Source: an uncultured Selenomonas sp. | Lineage (GTDB): Bacteria > Bacillota > Negativicutes > Selenomonadales > Selenomonadaceae | NCBI GenBank assembly: GCA_937915915.1 | Contig: CALGGN010000383.1 | Coordinates: 1-6,939 of the forward strand | Reading direction: 5' to 3' | DNA length: 6,939 bases | Shown: piece by piece, positions 5,199-6,939 of the stretch | Layout of the letters: the number at the start of each line of letters is the position of its first letter | Position numbering within the stretch: the stretch's first letter is position 1 | The notes under the pieces: generated by a model | Seen by the model: the letters and a program-made list of their open reading frames with translations, nothing else | Databases searched by the model: none | Told to the model about the DNA's origin: nothing | Position numbers and translations under genes: made by a program

Positions 5199-5468
5199 AT
5201 GAAGCTGGTAGTTACTGTGGTAGGAAAGGATCGTGTGGGCATCATCGCGATGGTCACACGGATTTTGGCGGATAATAATGTAAATATTTTGAGCATCAAT
5301 CAGAACATCATGGATGGCTTCTTCAATATGATCCTGCTTGCGGAGGCGGCGGAGAGCAAGATCAAGCTCGTGGATCTGCAGAAGGTGCTGAAGGAGCAAG
5401 GCGAGGAAATCGGCGTGGAGATCAAGGCGCAGCATCAGGACATTTTCAATGTCATGCATGATATTTGA
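5199..5468 (+). CDS. ACT-domain protein, UPF0237 family
   Basis: An 89-residue protein made almost entirely of one ACT domain, a small-molecule-binding fold most often used to sense amino acids. The start of the domain reads VVGKDRVGIIAMVTRILADN (7-26), with the typical D-R-V-G-I loop between first strand and helix. INQNIMDGFFNM (33-44) follows, and a second helix and strand end near 80. There is no catalytic or DNA-binding domain. The length is normal for UPF0237, and GGAGG at 5184-5188 supports ATG 5199. The next gene follows after 17 bases. This ACT/UPF0210 pairing is conserved in many Firmicutes and some archaea (Streptococcus pneumoniae SP_0238/SP_0239, from memory), so the protein probably regulates or partners UPF0210. 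Ligand and biological role are unknown. Confidence 0.92.
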   Translation: MKLVVTVVGKDRVGIIAMVTRILADNNVNILSINQNIMDGFFNMILLAEAAESKIKLVDLQKVLKEQGEEIGVEIKAQHQDIFNVMHDI

Positions 5469-5470
5469 CA

Positions 5471-5476
5471 AGGAGG
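5471..5476 (+). promoter_or_regulatory. Ribosome binding site that decides the UPF0210 GTG start
   Basis: AGGAGG lies 9 bases before GTG 5486-5488. A TTG at 5465 in the same frame would overlap the ACT stop and put this site inside the gene. Known UPF0210 proteins begin at the equivalent of this GTG (M-I-T-I-D-D-I-L-E-T), so GTG is the start. Confidence 0.8.
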
Positions 5477-5485
5477 TCCGATTTC

Positions 5486-6790
5486 GTGATAACGATAGAT
5501 GATATCCTGGAAACCAACCGTATGATTACGGAGAACAAGCTGGACGTGCGCACAATCACGATGGGGATCTCCCTGAGGGACTGCGCCCATCCGAATATGC
5601 AGCAGTTCTGCCAGAATGTATATGAGAAAATAACATCCTCCGCAGAGTTTCTGGTGAGGACGGGGGAGGACATCGAGAGCGAGTATGGCATTCCCATCAT
5701 CAACAAGCGTATTTCCGTGACGCCGATCGCCATTGCTGCGGATGCCTGCAAGACGGACAGCTACGTGCCTGTGGCCGAGACCCTCGACAAGGCGGCAAAG
5801 GAAGTGGGCGTGGACTTCATTGGCGGTTTTTCCGCATTGGTGGAGAAGGGCTATACCCATGGGGACCGTGTGCTCATCGAATCCATCCCGCAGGCGCTTG
5901 CCATGACGGATATCGTGTGCTCTTCGGTGAATCTCGGCTCTACGAAGGCGGGCATCAATATGGACTGCGTGCGGGAGATGGGCGAGGTCATCAAGCGCAC
6001 GGCGGAGCTTACGCGGGACAAGCAGGCCCTGGGCTGTGCGAAGCTGGTGGTGTTCGCGAATGCGCCGGGGGACAATCCCTTTATGGCAGGCGCATTCCAC
6101 GGCGTGAGCGAGGCGGACAAGGTCGTGAGCGTCGGTGTCAGCGGGCCGGGTGTTGTGAAGCATGCGCTGGAGGACCTGAAGGGCGCGGATTTCACCGAGG
6201 TGGCGGAGACCATCAAGAAAACGGCCTTCAAGATCACGCGGGTGGGACAGCTTGTGGCGCGTGAGGCGTCGAAGCGTCTGGGCGTTCCCTTCGGCTCCCT
6301 TGTGTTCTGCGAAGGCAAGGCCGACATCTACAGCGCAAGCCTGTGCATACAGAATCGTGGCGGCAAGACACTTGTCGAGATGGGCATTGTCTCGGGCAAG
6401 CTGACGAAGGCATTCAGCATCGAGGCACCCGTTTACTTTGCCGACATCCGTTGGAACCAGTTGATGCGCATCATACAGAAGCAGAACGTAACGTACAGGG
6501 AGATAAGCAAGTTCCCTGCCGTGAGCCGCGACCTTGCCCTCCTGCTCGACAGCAGCGTGCCCTTCGCCGAAGTGGAGCGCATCGCCTATCAGACGGAGAA
6601 GAAACTGCTCAAGGCTGTCAAGCTCTTCGATGTCTACGAAGGTAAAAAACTGCCCGAAGGCAAGAAGTCCTATGCCGTGAACTTTATCCTGCAGGACGAG
6701 ACAAAGACCATGGGCGACAAGCAGATCGATGCCGTCATGCAGAAGCTCATCAATAACCTGACCAAAGAACTCGGTGCAGAGCTTCGCTAA
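5486..6790 (+). CDS. Chimeric frame: UPF0210 (DUF711/PFL) N-terminal two thirds joined to PheT C-terminus
   Basis: A 434-residue open frame from GTG 5486 made of two unrelated proteins. Residues 1 to about 270 are UPF0210. They show the family's VRTITMGISLRDCAHP (22-37), NKRISVTPIAIAADACKTD, GGFSALVEKGYTHGDR, CSSVNLGSTKAGINMD, NAPGDNPFMAGAFHGVSE and VSGPGVVKHALE segments in order, ending REASKRLGVPFG. A genuine UPF0210 protein continues IVDLSLAPTPAVGDSVA and is about 450 residues long. Here the sequence turns instead into the tail of a bacterial phenylalanyl-tRNA synthetase beta chain. The UPF0210 part should therefore be read as a truncated gene, last in the ACT-domain operon, whose function is unknown even when intact. 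No transposon end, target duplication or linker is visible at the switch. A misassembly is far likelier than a functional fusion. Confidence 0.88.
   Translation: MITIDDILETNRMITENKLDVRTITMGISLRDCAHPNMQQFCQNVYEKITSSAEFLVRTGEDIESEYGIPIINKRISVTPIAIAADACKTDSYVPVAETLDKAAKEVGVDFIGGFSALVEKGYTHGDRVLIESIPQALAMTDIVCSSVNLGSTKAGINMDCVREMGEVIKRTAELTRDKQALGCAKLVVFANAPGDNPFMAGAFHGVSEADKVVSVGVSGPGVVKHALEDLKGADFTEVAETIKKTAFKITRVGQLVAREASKRLGVPFGSLVFCEGKADIYSASLCIQNRGGKTLVEMGIVSGKLTKAFSIEAPVYFADIRWNQLMRIIQKQNVTYREISKFPAVSRDLALLLDSSVPFAEVERIAYQTEKKLLKAVKLFDVYEGKKLPEGKKSYAVNFILQDETKTMGDKQIDAVMQKLINNLTKELGAELR
6296..6790 (+). CDS. pheT: PheRS beta subunit, C-terminal fragment (Bacteroidetes-like)
   Basis: The last ~164 residues of the beta chain of phenylalanyl-tRNA synthetase, which charges tRNA-Phe in an alpha2-beta2 complex. 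In fused-frame numbering, residues 271-340 are the end of the catalytic-like core, including DIYSA and EAPVYFADIRW. Residues about 341-434 are the complete FDX-ACB anticodon-binding domain, with KFPAVSRDLALLLD, LFDVYEGKKLPEGKKSYAV, DKQIDAVMQKLI and the C-terminal LGAELR. The protein ends exactly where PheT normally ends, so only its front is missing; a full PheT is about 800 residues. The wording is closest to recalled Prevotella/Bacteroides PheT. A yebC-type gene follows 55 bases later, also Bacteroidetes-like. The start given is the estimated junction, not a start codon, with an uncertainty of about 15 bases either way. Confidence 0.9.
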   Translation, partial: SLVFCEGKADIYSASLCIQNRGGKTLVEMGIVSGKLTKAFSIEAPVYFADIRWNQLMRIIQKQNVTYREISKFPAVSRDLALLLDSSVPFAEVERIAYQTEKKLLKAVKLFDVYEGKKLPEGKKSYAVNFILQDETKTMGDKQIDAVMQKLINNLTKELGAELR

Positions 6791-6800
6791 GAGTGTCGTC

Positions 6801-6831
6801 ATAACGATAATAACGTCATAACGAAATAACG
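6801..6831 (+). repeat. Four near-tandem ATAACG units in the pheT-yebC spacer
   Basis: ATAACG begins at 6801, 6810, 6818 and 6826, a period of 8-9 bases, just after the pheT stop. The spacer (6791-6845) is AT-rich and has no recognisable hairpin terminator. The repeat may be a slippage-prone simple sequence or a binding site; nothing ties it to a function. Confidence 0.6.
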
Positions 6832-6845
6832 AAAATCATAAAACA

Positions 6846-6939
6846 ATGGGAAGAGCATTTGAATACCGCAAAGCAACCAAACTGAAGAGATGGGGCCACA
6901 TGGCCAAGACGTTTACCAAGATTGGCAAGCAGATTGCCA
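6846..6939 (+). CDS. YebC/TACO1-family protein, N-terminal start (partial)
   Basis: The first 31 codons of a gene that leaves the window. The encoded start, MGRAFEYRKATKLKRWGHMA followed by KTFTKIGKQIA, is the conserved N-terminus of the YebC/PmpR/TACO1 family in its Bacteroidetes form; most other bacteria begin MAGHSKWANI. These cytoplasmic proteins of about 240 residues were long annotated as transcriptional regulators, and newer work links them to relief of ribosome stalling. There is no Shine-Dalgarno, only an A-rich run before ATG 6846, as is usual in Bacteroidetes and unlike every other gene here. This supports the view that the right end comes from a different organism. Confidence 0.88.
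   Translation, partial: MGRAFEYRKATKLKRWGHMAKTFTKIGKQIA

Noticed and set aside
4933..5202. Small plus-strand open frame of 89 codons before the ACT gene
   Set aside because: It has no ribosome site, contains the promoters of both flanking genes and runs over the ACT start codon.
6250..6340. Transposon or integrase-mediated fusion at the UPF0210/PheT switch
   Set aside because: No inverted repeats, target duplication, tRNA end or recombinase fragment is visible near the switch.
5435..6802. Minus-strand open frame of 455 codons opposite UPF0210 and pheT
   Set aside because: His/Arg/Leu-rich antisense translation that crosses the chimeric junction. No motif is recognised.
1..6939. CRISPR arrays, tRNA or rRNA genes, phage or plasmid genes
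   Set aside because: No regularly spaced repeats, no tRNA cloverleaf or rRNA signature, and no replication, capsid or mobilisation genes were seen on either strand.

Overview
The window is two unrelated pieces of bacterial DNA read as one. From position 1 to about 6290 the content points to a fermentative, Selenomonas-like member of the Negativicutes (Firmicutes). Evidence for this is strong Shine-Dalgarno sites, consensus sigma-A promoters, a stand-alone carboxyltransferase subunit of the pyruvate/oxaloacetate biotin enzymes, a SirTM/macrodomain pair, and the ACT-domain plus UPF0210 gene pair. From about 6296 to the end the sequence looks like Bacteroidetes, closest to Prevotella: the last ~164 residues of the PheRS beta chain (pheT), an AT-rich spacer, and the start of a YebC/TACO1-type gene with no Shine-Dalgarno. 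The switch occurs inside one open frame, so a false 434-residue fusion is read. The simplest explanation is a misassembly, for example in a metagenome holding both groups. The taxonomic assignments come from recalled family sequences, not a search.

Layout. The 3' end of aroE (2-142) is followed 10 bases later by a secreted CE4 polysaccharide deacetylase (153-995). Running towards it on the minus strand and overlapping its end by 43 bases is a two-gene operon: a class M sirtuin (1844-2692) and then a zinc-type macrodomain ADP-ribosyl hydrolase (953-1828). Divergent from the sirtuin is an Rrf2-family regulator (2805-3227). Between them lie two consensus promoters placed face to face in exact symmetry, with a palindrome over one -10 box and both predicted start points. 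Positions 3228-3441 hold no clear gene, only a glycine/cysteine-rich reading frame broken by one TGA. They end in a strong hairpin terminator (3442-3483) that probably serves both strands. The carboxyltransferase gene (3503-4888, minus) has its own promoter at 5038-5066 and a leader of about 140 bases. On the plus strand a promoter at 5135-5163 leads into the ACT-domain gene (5199-5468) and the UPF0210 gene (from GTG 5486), which is lost at the junction.

How the genes may work together. SirTM-class sirtuins are known as protein ADP-ribosyltransferases, and the linked macrodomain removes the mark. In known Staphylococcus and Streptococcus loci the target is a lipoylated GcvH-like carrier encoded nearby with a lipoate ligase. 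Neither is visible here, so this is a stripped-down writer/eraser pair, plausibly controlled by the divergent Rrf2 protein. This locus is the most interesting biology in the window. The pheT junction is the most important quality warning.
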